Assembly (NCBI RefSeq): GCF_014489575.1
Contig: NZ_CP060789.1
Span: 3,534,001-3,598,000, forward strand
Reading direction: 5' to 3'
DNA from: Tessaracoccus defluvii
Lineage (GTDB): Bacteria > Actinomycetota > Actinomycetes > Propionibacteriales > Propionibacteriaceae
Length of the DNA: 64,000 nucleotides
Below are positions 18,196-26,083 of this stretch, piece by piece (positions within the stretch are counted from its first letter, which is position 1; each line of letters opens with the position of its first letter). The notes below the pieces were generated by a model. The model did not search any database, was not told the DNA's origin, and saw only the letters and a list, made by a program, of their open reading frames with translations. The position numbers and the translations under genes were made by a program.

Positions 18196-18870
18196 CTACG
18201 CCATCAGCGCCGAGCCCATCGTCGGGCCGTCGCCGTCGCGCCGTTCCAGCGCCCGCAGCGACCGGGCCACGAACGCCGCCACCTTCCGCGCCCCCTCGAT
18301 CCGGAAGTGCGTGTTGTCGGTCAGTCCCTCGGGCCAGGCGGCTGTCTCGCCCGGCGCGTAGTGGCTCAGCAGTCCGCGCGACGCCTCGTCGCCCAGGTCC
18401 TCGTAGAGCCAGGTCGTGAACACCGTCAGATCGATGAGGCCCGCATCGAGTTCATGCGCGAGGTCGCGGACGGCGTTCGGGTAGTCGCCGTGCGTCGGGG
18501 TGACGGCGTCGCCGTCGAACCAGCGCCGCTCGCACGACGTGCACAGCACCGCGACGGCTCCCCGCGCCCGCGTCTCGGCGACGAAGCGGCGAAGCCTGTC
18601 GGTGTATCCGCCTCGCGAGGCCAGCAGTTCGGGTTCCTTCTGGTCGTTGTGGCCGAACTGGATGACGACGGTGTCGCCGTCGCGTACCTCGCCGATCAGC
18701 TCGTCCCACGACCCGGAGGCGATGAACGACTCGGTCGTGGCCCCGCCGAAGGCGAGGTTGCGAACGGGCGCGTCGACGTAGTCGCCCAGGAACTGCCCCC
18801 AGCCCGACATGGGCCGCTCGGGCTCCTTCATGGGGGCGACCGTCGAGTCGCCTGCCAGGTGGTACGTCAT
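18196..18870 (-). CDS. SGNH hydrolase, rhamnogalacturonan acetylesterase-like
   Basis: The 224-residue cytoplasmic-looking protein (no signal peptide) has its ATG at 18870 preceded by GGAGG. The nucleophile block AGDSTVAP is at residues 6-13 (Ser9), the oxyanion-type block VVIQFGHNDQK is in the middle, and the catalytic dyad is DNTHFRIEGA near the C-terminus. This is the CE12/RhgT arrangement, which removes acetyl groups from rhamnogalacturonan. Without a secretion signal it would act on imported oligosaccharides. It is divergent from the PmoA-like gene, with a LacI-type box between them. Confidence 0.82.
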   Translation of the reverse strand: MTYHLAGDSTVAPMKEPERPMSGWGQFLGDYVDAPVRNLAFGGATTESFIASGSWDELIGEVRDGDTVVIQFGHNDQKEPELLASRGGYTDRLRRFVAETRARGAVAVLCTSCERRWFDGDAVTPTHGDYPNAVRDLAHELDAGLIDLTVFTTWLYEDLGDEASRGLLSHYAPGETAAWPEGLTDNTHFRIEGARKVAAFVARSLRALERRDGDGPTMGSALMA

Positions 18871-18908
18871 CGTCGCCTCCGTCGTCGGATCGTGTGGCAC
18901 CACCCTAG

Positions 18909-18922
18909 GGGATAGCGCTTTC
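18909..18922. promoter_or_regulatory. LacI-type operator in divergent promoter
   Basis: GGATAGCGCTTTCC is a good AAAGCGCTTT-class box. It lies 39 bp upstream of the acetylesterase start and 57 bp upstream of the PmoA-like start and could control both. Confidence 0.65.
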
Positions 18923-18978
18923 CTCCCCGTGGCCGGATGCCCTAATCTGGGACGCATCCCCCTCATCGCGGAGGTTCC

Positions 18979-19893
18979 ATGCGAATCGACACCACCACAC
19001 CAGGCACGCTGACCGTCCTCGCGGGCGACGTCACCGTCGCCTCCTACGTCCACGCCCCGACGGAGGTGCAGCTCGAATCGCCAAGGCCCTACGCGCTGCT
19101 CGCCACCACGTCGGGCGCAGCCGTGACGGCCTACCGGCCCGACGACCACGTCTGGCACAAGGGCCTCTCGCTCGCGCTGCCCGTGGTCGGGAAGCACAAC
19201 TTCTGGGGCGGCCCCACCTACGTGCACGGCGAGGGCTACGTCCAACTCCCGAACAACGGCGCCCAGACGCACCGCGGCTTCGAGCTGGCAGAGGTCGACG
19301 GCGACGGGGTCGCCCGCATCGTCGAGATCCTCGACTGGACCGCCGAGGACGGCTCTCCCGTCATCGTCGAGCGCCGCACCCTCACCGCCCGGAGCATCGA
19401 CGACGGCACCTGGGCCCTCACCTGGCACAGCGCGTTGCGCAACCTCACCGACGGCGTGCTCGGCTTCGGCTCGCCCACGTCGAAGGGGCGGGAGAACGCC
19501 GGCTACTGCGGCATCTTCTGGCGCGGCCCCGTCACCTTCCAGGGCGGCGAGATCCTCTCCCCGGCCGGCCTCGCCGGGGACGAGGCGCGCGGCGAGCCCG
19601 GCCCGTGGCTCGCGTTCGTGGCACCCGACCGCTCCGCGGGGGTCCTCGTCCTCGACGGTGCAGAGGCGCCGAACCCGTGGTTCGCCCGCAGCGAGGAGTA
19701 CGCGGGGCTCAACCCTGCGCCCTTCTTCTACACCGAGACCCCGCTCGTCCCGGGGGAGACCCTGGTGCTGTCCGCGGCCGTCGTCGTCGGCGACGCCGAG
19801 GTGGCATCCCTCGCCGACACCGTCGGCACCGCGCTCGTGGCCGAACTGCGCGCCACCCGAAACACCATCGAAGAAACCGAGATCACCCGATGA
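18979..19893 (+). CDS. PmoA-like protein (DUF6807 family)
   Basis: The 304-residue protein starts with the ATG at 18979 (GGAGG upstream). It is all-beta in character, with DDHVWHKGLSLALP, HNFWGGPTYV and GYCGIFWRGP, features I associate with the PmoA/DUF6807 family found in sugar-utilisation loci of actinobacteria and planctomycetes. No catalytic function is established for the family. Its stop overlaps the next start (ATGA), so it is translationally coupled to the dehydrogenase at 19890. Confidence 0.7.
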   Translation: MRIDTTTPGTLTVLAGDVTVASYVHAPTEVQLESPRPYALLATTSGAAVTAYRPDDHVWHKGLSLALPVVGKHNFWGGPTYVHGEGYVQLPNNGAQTHRGFELAEVDGDGVARIVEILDWTAEDGSPVIVERRTLTARSIDDGTWALTWHSALRNLTDGVLGFGSPTSKGRENAGYCGIFWRGPVTFQGGEILSPAGLAGDEARGEPGPWLAFVAPDRSAGVLVLDGAEAPNPWFARSEEYAGLNPAPFFYTETPLVPGETLVLSAAVVVGDAEVASLADTVGTALVAELRATRNTIEETEITR

Positions 19894-20987
19894 CCGAGAC
19901 CCTCCGCTGCGCCATCGTCGGCACCGGCGCCATTGCCCACTTCCACGCCCGCGCCATCGAGGCGCACCCGCACGCCGAACTCGTCGCGGTGACGAACCAG
20001 ACCCGCTCGAAGGGCGACGCTTTCGCCGAGAAGTGGGGCGGGCCGGCCGTCTACGACACCCTCGACCAGTTGCTGGCCGCCGAACATCCTGACGTGGTCC
20101 TGATCTGCACCCCGCCAGGAGTCCACCGCGTCCAGACGCTCGCCGCGTTCGCCGCCGGCGCTCACGTCATCGTGGAAAAGCCCCCGGCGCCCTCCCTCGA
20201 CGAACTCGACGAGATGCGCGCCGCCGCCGACAAGGCCGGCAGGCAGCTCGCCGTGGTGTTCCAGCAGCGCACCGGCACCGCAGCTGCCCACTTCCGCGGC
20301 CTGCTGGCCGACGGGAAGCTCGGACGCCCGCTGCTCGCCCAGTGCCAGACCCTCTGGTACCGCGACACCGACTACTTCGCCGTACCCTGGCGCGGCAAGT
20401 GGGAGACCGAAGGCGGAGGCACCACGCTCGGCCACGGCATCCATCAGCTCGACCTGCTCGGCTTCCTGCTCGGCGACTGGGCGACCGTCGAGGGCCGCCT
20501 CTGGCGCCTCGACCGCGAGACCAACACCGAGGACACGTCGACGGCGACCATCACGTTCGCCAACGGCGTCGTCGCCCAGGTCGTCAGCAGCGCCGTCGCC
20601 CCGCGTCAGATCAGCTCGGTGCGCATCGACACGCAGAAGGCGACGATCACCGTCGAGCACCTCTACGGCCACGGGCACGAGAACTGGTCGATCACCCCGG
20701 CGCCCGGGTACGAGGACGAGGCGGCCAGCTGGGCGCTGCCCGAGCACGAGGAGCGCAGCGACCACGCCCCGCTGCTTCGCGACGTCTTCGACGCCCTCCT
20801 GAGCGGCGCCCCGCTGCCGCCCACGGCCGACGAGCCGGCGCGGTCGTTCGAGATGGTGGCCGCGATCTACGCCTCCGCCGCGGCGGACGGCGCACGGATC
20901 ACCCCAGCGGACCTGGCGCAGCACCCCACCCACCGCAAGGGCTTCGAGAGCCCCGTGGCCGACATGCGTCCGGCCTCCGAGCGCTGA
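19890..20987 (+). CDS. Gfo/Idh/MocA family oxidoreductase
   Basis: The 365-residue protein has the N-terminal Rossmann motif AIVGTGAIAHFHARAI (residues 7-22), the EKP motif in VIVEKPPAPS, and GGGTTLGHGIHQLDLLG, which carries the conserved Gly-Gly-X-X-X-X-X-Gly-X-His-X-X-Asp pattern. Its length is typical. It overlaps the preceding gene by 4 bp and is followed by a strong hairpin. With the PmoA-like protein it forms a two-gene operon, probably oxidising an oligosaccharide-derived sugar. Confidence 0.85.
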   Translation: MTETLRCAIVGTGAIAHFHARAIEAHPHAELVAVTNQTRSKGDAFAEKWGGPAVYDTLDQLLAAEHPDVVLICTPPGVHRVQTLAAFAAGAHVIVEKPPAPSLDELDEMRAAADKAGRQLAVVFQQRTGTAAAHFRGLLADGKLGRPLLAQCQTLWYRDTDYFAVPWRGKWETEGGGTTLGHGIHQLDLLGFLLGDWATVEGRLWRLDRETNTEDTSTATITFANGVVAQVVSSAVAPRQISSVRIDTQKATITVEHLYGHGHENWSITPAPGYEDEAASWALPEHEERSDHAPLLRDVFDALLSGAPLPPTADEPARSFEMVAAIYASAAADGARITPADLAQHPTHRKGFESPVADMRPASER

Positions 20988-21004
20988 TCGGCGCAGCATC
21001 CGAC

Positions 21005-21047
21005 GACGGCGAGCGCCGGGTCCCGCTGGGGCCCGGCGCTCGCCGTC
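21005..21047 (+). terminator. Strong hairpin terminator
   Basis: A perfect 16-bp stem, GACGGCGAGCGCCGGG / CCCGGCGCTCGCCGTC, with an 11-base loop lies 18 bp after the stop at 20987. No T-run follows. Confidence 0.75.
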
Positions 21048-21171
21048 TCCACCCTGGTAAGCGCGTCGACACCTCGGGCGGCTCGGGCCGGGAGGGGGCG
21101 GTCCTGTGAGCGCACACAGGGGAGGGGTGGATTGATACCAAACCGTTATGAAACGAATCAAACCCCCCGGT

Positions 21172-21216
21172 TGCGAAACGCTTTCCCGGCCTGTACCTTA
21201 ATGGAAAGCGCATTCC
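21172..21216 (+). promoter_or_regulatory. Two LacI-type operators upstream of the ABC transporter operon
   Basis: TGCGAAACGCTTTCC (from 21172) and TGGAAAGCGCATTCC (21202-21216) are about 30 bp apart, centre to centre, roughly three helical turns. Another half-like string, TATGAAACGAATC, lies at 21147. The transporter start is about 75 bp downstream. Confidence 0.65.
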
Positions 21217-21292
21217 GGGACCGGACTGCGGGAGCCGGGAACAGTGGATGTTCAGGCGCAGGATGTGAATCTCAATGAACGAGAGGACAAGG

Positions 21293-22624
21293 ATGTTCAA
21301 GAAGCGGATGCTCAGCGTGGTGGCCCTGGCCAGCGCTGCGGCCCTGGCGCTCACCGGTTGCGGTAACGGCGCCACCGAGGAGCCCACCACGGCCCCGACG
21401 GGTGCCCCCGGCACCACCGCCCCGGCCGACCTGAAGGCGGAGCTCAACTTCGCCTTCTGGGGCAACGACGTGCGCGCCGAGCTCTACAACAAGGTGCTCG
21501 CCGAGTTCAACAACGAATACCCCAACATCAAGGTGAACGTCTCCTTCCTCGGGTTCCCCGAGTTCTGGGAGAAGCGCCAGACCGAGGCGGCCGGCGGCGG
21601 TCTGCCCGACGTCATGCAGTTCGACTACTCGTACCTGCGTCAGTACGCCGAGAACGGCCTGCTGCTCGACCTCGCCCCCTACCTGGGCACCACGATCGAC
21701 ACCGAGCCCCTCTCGCCCGAGATGCTCTCGATCGGCGTCGTCAACGACGTCACCGTCGCGATCCCCACCTCGACCAACGCCTGGGGCATGTTCACCAACC
21801 CCAAGCTGATCACCGACCTGGGTGTCGAGGACTACCCCGGTGGCACCTCGTGGGATGACTACGTCGCCTGGATGGCCAACGTCACCGAGACGGCCAAGGG
21901 CAAGGGTGTCGAGATGTACGGCGGCACCGACTACACCGGCCGCATCCAGAACTTCGAGATCCAGCAGCGCGCCAAGGGCAAGGACCTGTTCACGCCCGAC
22001 GGCAAGGCCAACTTCACCGAGGACGACCTGAAGGCGTTCTGGAACGAGGGCGCCAAGGTCCGCGAGAGCGGCGCCGTCATCGGCCAGACCCGCCTCGAAG
22101 AGGTCGCCCCGCTGTCCGCCTTCGACGCGGCCCTGACCGTCAGTGAAATGACGTGGGACAACTTCGGTGGCGGCTACCTGGGCAACCTGGGCGAGGAGTA
22201 CACCGAGCTCAACCTGGTCGCCCCGCCGGTGACCGAGGAGGGCGCGAAGGACCTGTACCTCAAGCCGTCCATGCTGCACGTCATCTCCGCCAGCACCAAG
22301 CAGGCTGAGGCTTCCGCCGTCCTGGTCAACTACCTGATCAACTCCCCGAAGGCCGGCGAGATCTTCGGCACCAACCGCGGCCTCCCGGCCTCGGCGACCG
22401 CCCTCGCCGCCGCTGATCTCGACCCGATCAGCACCAAGATCAAGGAGCACCAGGAGAACATCGCCGATCGTCTCGGCGACGCCCCGCCCGTCCCGATCAT
22501 CGGCTACGGCACGCTCGAGGAGAAGTTCCGTCTGCTCGGCACCGAGCTGGCCTTCGGCACCGTCTCCGTCGATGACGCTGTCAGCCAGTTCTTCACCGAG
22601 ATGGACATCGTCCTCAACCAGTGA
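21293..22624 (+). CDS. Extracellular sugar-binding lipoprotein (ABC transporter)
   Basis: I prefer the ATG at 21293 (GAGAGGA upstream) to the in-frame ATG at 21275. The signal peptide carries a lipobox, ALTGC, with Cys23, followed by a Thr/Pro/Ala linker. The rest is a family 1 solute-binding protein of the carbohydrate type (about 443 residues), with LNFAFWGND at the start of the mature fold and GLPDVMQFDYSYLRQYA. Two permease genes follow. By context it binds oligosaccharides released by the rhamnogalacturonan lyase. Confidence 0.88.
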   Translation: MFKKRMLSVVALASAAALALTGCGNGATEEPTTAPTGAPGTTAPADLKAELNFAFWGNDVRAELYNKVLAEFNNEYPNIKVNVSFLGFPEFWEKRQTEAAGGGLPDVMQFDYSYLRQYAENGLLLDLAPYLGTTIDTEPLSPEMLSIGVVNDVTVAIPTSTNAWGMFTNPKLITDLGVEDYPGGTSWDDYVAWMANVTETAKGKGVEMYGGTDYTGRIQNFEIQQRAKGKDLFTPDGKANFTEDDLKAFWNEGAKVRESGAVIGQTRLEEVAPLSAFDAALTVSEMTWDNFGGGYLGNLGEEYTELNLVAPPVTEEGAKDLYLKPSMLHVISASTKQAEASAVLVNYLINSPKAGEIFGTNRGLPASATALAAADLDPISTKIKEHQENIADRLGDAPPVPIIGYGTLEEKFRLLGTELAFGTVSVDDAVSQFFTEMDIVLNQ

Positions 22625-22630
22625 GCAAGT

Positions 22631-22662
22631 GAGGGGCCCGGGCGACCCTGCCCGGGCCCCTC
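22631..22662 (+). terminator. Intra-operon hairpin between binding protein and permease
   Basis: A perfect 13-bp stem, GAGGGGCCCGGGC / GCCCGGGCCCCTC, with a 6-base loop starts 6 bp after the binding-protein stop. Partial termination or 3'-end protection here would give more binding protein than permease, a common arrangement. Confidence 0.75.
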
Positions 22663-22695
22663 GTTCTCGCCGGTAGTCCTACGAACGGAGCGTGC

Positions 22696-23622
22696 ATGAG
22701 CACCAAGGAACAACTGCGGCCCGGGCAGCGGGCCTTCAAACGCAAGGAGACGGTCGCCGGGTACGGCTTCCTGACGCCCTGGCTGATCGGTTTCTTCGGG
22801 TTGACCCTTCTGCCGATGGTGTACTCGCTGTACCTCTCCTTCACCAAGTACAACCTCTTCAAGGCTCCCGAGTGGATCGGCTTCGACAACTACGTCCGGC
22901 TCTTCACCCATGACCCGCAGTTCATTCACTCCGCGAAGATCACGCTGACCTACGTGCTGGTCGGCACCCCGATCCAGCTGAGCGCCGCGCTGCTCGTCGC
23001 GATGCTCCTGAACTACCGGGAGCGGGGCAGCGGCTTCTTCCGCTCGGCCTTCTACGCGCCGTCGCTGATCGGCGGCTCCGTCTCGGTGGCCATCGTGTGG
23101 CGCGCCATGTTCAACTCGGACGGCCCCGTCGACAGCTTCCTCAGCAGCATCGGCATCCACCTCGGCGGCTGGGTGGGCAACCCCAACCTCGTGCTCCCGG
23201 CGATGATCATCCTTGCCGTGTGGCAGTTCGGCGCCACGATGGTGATCTTCCTCGCAGGCCTCAAGCAGATCCCCAAGGAACTCTACGAGGCGGCTGAGAT
23301 GGACGGCGCCGGTGCCTGGAGTCGCTTCCGCACCGTCACGCTCCCCATGCTGTCCCCGGTGATCTTCTTCAACCTGCTGCTCGGCCTCATCGGCGCGTTC
23401 CAGGTGTTCGCCTCGGCCTACATCATTTCGCGCGGCTCCGGCGGCCCAGCCGGCATGACGAACTTCATCACCGTCTACCTGTACAAGCGAGGCTTCTCCG
23501 ACGGACAGATGGGCTACGCGGCCGCCATGGCCTGGGTCCTCCTGATCGTCGTCGCCATCATCGCCACCATCCTCTTCAGGACGCAGAAGTCCTGGGTGCA
23601 CTACTCGGGAGATTCTCGATGA
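22696..23622 (+). CDS. Sugar ABC transporter permease (MalF type)
   Basis: The 308-residue protein has six predicted membrane segments and the EAA-loop ELYEAAEMDGAGAWSRFRTV, which contacts the ATPase. Its N-terminus (FLTPWLIGFFGLTLLPMVYS) is typical of the MalF-like UgpA group. The stop overlaps the next start (ATGA at 23619). It imports oligosaccharides with the neighbouring binding protein. No ATPase gene is in the operon. Confidence 0.9.
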   Translation: MSTKEQLRPGQRAFKRKETVAGYGFLTPWLIGFFGLTLLPMVYSLYLSFTKYNLFKAPEWIGFDNYVRLFTHDPQFIHSAKITLTYVLVGTPIQLSAALLVAMLLNYRERGSGFFRSAFYAPSLIGGSVSVAIVWRAMFNSDGPVDSFLSSIGIHLGGWVGNPNLVLPAMIILAVWQFGATMVIFLAGLKQIPKELYEAAEMDGAGAWSRFRTVTLPMLSPVIFFNLLLGLIGAFQVFASAYIISRGSGGPAGMTNFITVYLYKRGFSDGQMGYAAAMAWVLLIVVAIIATILFRTQKSWVHYSGDSR

Positions 23623-24533
23623 CCACCACAGCCACCTCCGTCCAGGACACCCAGCCGGCCCGCGCCAAGGCGCCCGCCCAGCCCCGCAAGAAGATGACGC
23701 GCAAGCGGTGGCAGACCGTCGCCTGGTTCGCGCTCATGATCGCCCTGACCTGCGTGGTGCTGTACCCGCTGGTGTGGCTGTTCGTGTCGACGTTCAAGCC
23801 GAACTCGGAGTTCGGCTCCAACCCGGGTCTCATCCCGAACTCGCCCACGCTGGCGAACTACCTGAAGGTGACCGAGGGTATCGGCGGCGTCCCGATGTGG
23901 CGCTTCTTCCTGAACTCGTTCATCCTCGCCTCGCTCGCCGTCATCGGCAAGCTGCTCTCGGCTCCGATGGCGGCCTACGCCTTCGGCCGTATCAAGTTCA
24001 AGGGCGTGGGGATCTTCTTCACCGCGATGATCGGCACGCTGCTGCTGCCGTTCCACGTCGTGATCATCCCGCAGTACATCATGTTCAACGCGATGGGCCT
24101 GGTCGACACTTTCTGGCCGCTGGTGCTGCCGAAGTTCCTGGCCACTGAGGCGTTCTTCGTGTTCCTCCTTGTGCAGTTCGTCCGGCAGATGCCGCCCGAG
24201 CTGGATGAGGCGGCCCGGATCGACGGTGCCAACCACCTGCGGATCTACTGGTCGGTCATCCTGCCGCTCGTCCGCCCGGCCCTGATCACCGTCACGATCT
24301 TCGCGTTCATCTGGAGCTGGAACGACTTCCTGGGCCCGCTGCTCTACCTGACCAGCCCCGAGAACTACCCGCTCCCGATCGCGCTGCGTCTGTACAACGA
24401 CCAGACGTCGTCGAGCGACTACGGCGCGACGGTCACGGCCTCGTTCGTGGCGCTGCTCCCGATCCTGATCTTCTTCATCGTGTTCCAGCGCTTCCTCGTC
24501 GACGGCGTGGCCACGCAGGGACTCAAGGGGTAG
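23619..24533 (+). CDS. Sugar ABC transporter permease (MalG type)
   Basis: The 304-residue protein has a 30-residue charged N-terminal extension, six membrane segments and the EAA loop PPELDEAARIDGANHLRIYW. The C-terminus RFLVDGVATQGLKG is the usual MalG/UgpE ending. It is translationally coupled to the upstream permease and followed one base later by the YesL-like gene. Confidence 0.9.
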   Translation: MTTTATSVQDTQPARAKAPAQPRKKMTRKRWQTVAWFALMIALTCVVLYPLVWLFVSTFKPNSEFGSNPGLIPNSPTLANYLKVTEGIGGVPMWRFFLNSFILASLAVIGKLLSAPMAAYAFGRIKFKGVGIFFTAMIGTLLLPFHVVIIPQYIMFNAMGLVDTFWPLVLPKFLATEAFFVFLLVQFVRQMPPELDEAARIDGANHLRIYWSVILPLVRPALITVTIFAFIWSWNDFLGPLLYLTSPENYPLPIALRLYNDQTSSSDYGATVTASFVALLPILIFFIVFQRFLVDGVATQGLKG

Positions 24534-24534
24534 C

Positions 24535-25215
24535 GTGCCGACCATGGTCGACACCCCGAAGGCCCGGCGGCGCGAGGCCAGAGCAGCCAGCCGCGCGGAG
24601 AAGAGTGGCTCCGGGCCGGTCGGCTCCGACTGGCAGCCCCGGGTCAACCCGGGGGCGGGCAGCGCCTTCGGGCTCTTCGCCGAGGTGCTCCTCACCGGGC
24701 TCCTCATCACGGTCGCAGGCATCCTCATCGTGACGCTCCCGGCCGCACTGGCGGCCGGGATGCGCCACCTGAGGCGGTTCGTCTCCGCCGAGGACAGCCG
24801 CATGGCCCTGTTCTGGAGCGATCTGCGCCAGGGCGTCGTGCCCGGGCTCCCGTACGGTCTGGGCGCGGGCGTGCTCGGCGCCGTCCTGCTGCTCGACATC
24901 GACCTGGCACGCTCGGGCGCCCTCCCCGGTGGGGGCGTCGTCCAGGCCATCGGCTGGATCGGGCTGGTGGCGCTCTGCGTCGCCCTGCTGATCGCAGCGT
25001 CCGCGTGGACTCCCGAGGTGGGGTGGCGCGAGGCCTTCCGCAGCGTGCCGTCCTTCGTAAAGGGCGATCTCGCGGGGACTGGCTACGTGGTGGCCACCGT
25101 CGGATTCCTGATCGTGATCACGTGGGCGTTGACGCCGCTGCTCATCCCGGGCCTGGGCTGCGCGGCGCTGGCGGTCGTCGCGATCCCGGGGCGCCCGCGC
25201 AAGTCGGAGGACTGA
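24535..25215 (+). CDS. YesL-like (DUF624-type) membrane protein
   Basis: The 226-residue protein starts at GTG 24535, one base after the permease stop. A basic N-terminal stretch of about 45 residues precedes four to five hydrophobic segments: FAEVLLTGLLITVAGILIV, a pair around residues 100-155, and one near the C-terminus (YVVATVGFLIVITWALTPLL). The placement after ABC permeases mirrors Bacillus yesL beside yesOPQ in the rhamnogalacturonan cluster. The function of the family is unknown; assignment is by topology and context. Confidence 0.6.
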   Translation: MPTMVDTPKARRREARAASRAEKSGSGPVGSDWQPRVNPGAGSAFGLFAEVLLTGLLITVAGILIVTLPAALAAGMRHLRRFVSAEDSRMALFWSDLRQGVVPGLPYGLGAGVLGAVLLLDIDLARSGALPGGGVVQAIGWIGLVALCVALLIAASAWTPEVGWREAFRSVPSFVKGDLAGTGYVVATVGFLIVITWALTPLLIPGLGCAALAVVAIPGRPRKSED

Positions 25216-25265
25216 GGGTCCCGGGGGCCGTGAGAGGCCCCGGTGGGCAGGGATTCTCGGCTGAA

Positions 25266-25391
25266 GTCCACGAATCTCCGCCGAGCAGGATCCTTGCCCC
25301 CAAGTGCACGAATCTCCGCCGAGCAGGATCCTTGCCCCCAAGTGCTCGAATCTCCGCCGAGCAGGATCCTTGCCCCCAAGTGTACGAATCT
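25266..25391. repeat. 38-bp tandem repeat (three units plus partial)
   Basis: Units begin at 25266, 25304, 25342 and 25380. Each starts with a version of GTGCACGAATCTCC followed by GCCGAGCAGGATCC and TTGCCCCCAAG. The fourth start runs into the longer 170-bp units. The repeats are nearly identical, with changes only in the GTGCAC part, and there are no unique spacers. Confidence 0.9.
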
Positions 25392-25815
25392 CCGCCGAGC
25401 GGCGGCTGTGTGCATATCGCCGTAGCGGCGGCTCAGTGGAGCGCAGTGTTCGGGAGAGCCAGATTTGTGCACGTGACGGTGTGGCTGGGGCTCGCTCAGC
25501 TCTGTGCGCTGGTCTGTGCTTCTGCGTCGAGCAGGCGCCTCGGCTGAAAGTGCACGAATCTCCGCCGAGCGGCGGCTGTGTGCATATCGCCGTAGCGGCG
25601 GCTCAGTGGAGCGCAGTGTTCGGGAGAGCCAGATTTGTGCCCGTGACGGCGTGCTGGGGCTCGCTCAACTCGGTGCCCTGGTCCGTGCTTCTGCGTCGAG
25701 CAGGATTCTCGGCTGAAAGTGCATGAATCTCCGTCGAGCGGCGGCTGTGTGCATATCGCCGTAGCGGCGGCTCAGTGGAGCGCAGTGTTCGGGAGAGCCA
25801 GATTCATGCACGTGA
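25380..25815. repeat. 170-bp tandem repeat (three units) of the AGATTYGTGCAC family
   Basis: Units start at 25380, 25550 and 25719 (periods 170 and 169). Each reads inward from a GTGCACGAATCT-type site, through GAGCGGCGGCTGTGTGCAT and ATCGCCGTAGCGGCGGCTC, to an AGATTYGTGCAC-type site about 80 bp on (25461, 25631, 25800). The two half-sites are therefore inverted. The first two units are followed by a spacer of about 77-78 bp containing CTGGGGCTCGCTCA. Open frames cross the array only because it lacks stops. Confidence 0.9.
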
Positions 25816-25832
25816 CGGCGCCCCGGGGTTGC

Positions 25833-25921
25833 TCAACTCCTGACGACGACTCAGTTCCGGCCCACGGCTCAGCCCCGGCCCACGGCTCAGTCCCGGCCCA
25901 CGACTCAACTCCTGACGACGA
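25833..25921. repeat. 18-bp tandem repeat, five units
   Basis: The units are TCAACTCCTGACGACGAC (25833), TCAGTTCCGGCCCACGGC (25851), TCAGCCCCGGCCCACGGC (25869), TCAGTCCCGGCCCACGAC (25887) and a final 17-bp copy of the first. The array ends at the stop codon of the minus-strand gene at 25922. Confidence 0.85.
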
Positions 25922-26083
25922 TCAGCCCCAGCCCCCGAGGGCCCAGCAGCCAACCCCGAAGATCACCAGCCCCGCGAACATGACCACGCTCAGGAAGGCG
26001 CTCTCGGCCCCGCCCGGTTGACCGTGCTCCTTCTGGTACGCCTCGACGTCGAAGTCGGCGTCCGTCGTCGGTTCGCTGCTCAT
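25922..26083 (-). CDS. Small single-span membrane protein (53 aa)
   Basis: The ATG at 26083 overlaps the upstream gene's stop (ATGA). It encodes MSSEPTTDADFDVEAYQKEH, then a hydrophobic segment (FLSVVMFAGLVIFGVGCWAL) and a short C-terminus. It is the last gene of the six-gene unit that starts with the nitric oxide reductase. The consistent overlap pattern and the clear membrane span argue that it is real despite its size. I do not recognise a family. Confidence 0.65.
   Translation of the reverse strand: MSSEPTTDADFDVEAYQKEHGQPGGAESAFLSVVMFAGLVIFGVGCWALGGWG

Noticed and set aside
24535..25215. Third ABC permease
   Set aside because: It lacks an EAA loop and is shorter; its layout fits a YesL-like protein better.
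25266..25815. CRISPR array
   Set aside because: The 38-bp and 170-bp units are continuous tandem repeats with no unique spacers, and no cas genes are nearby.
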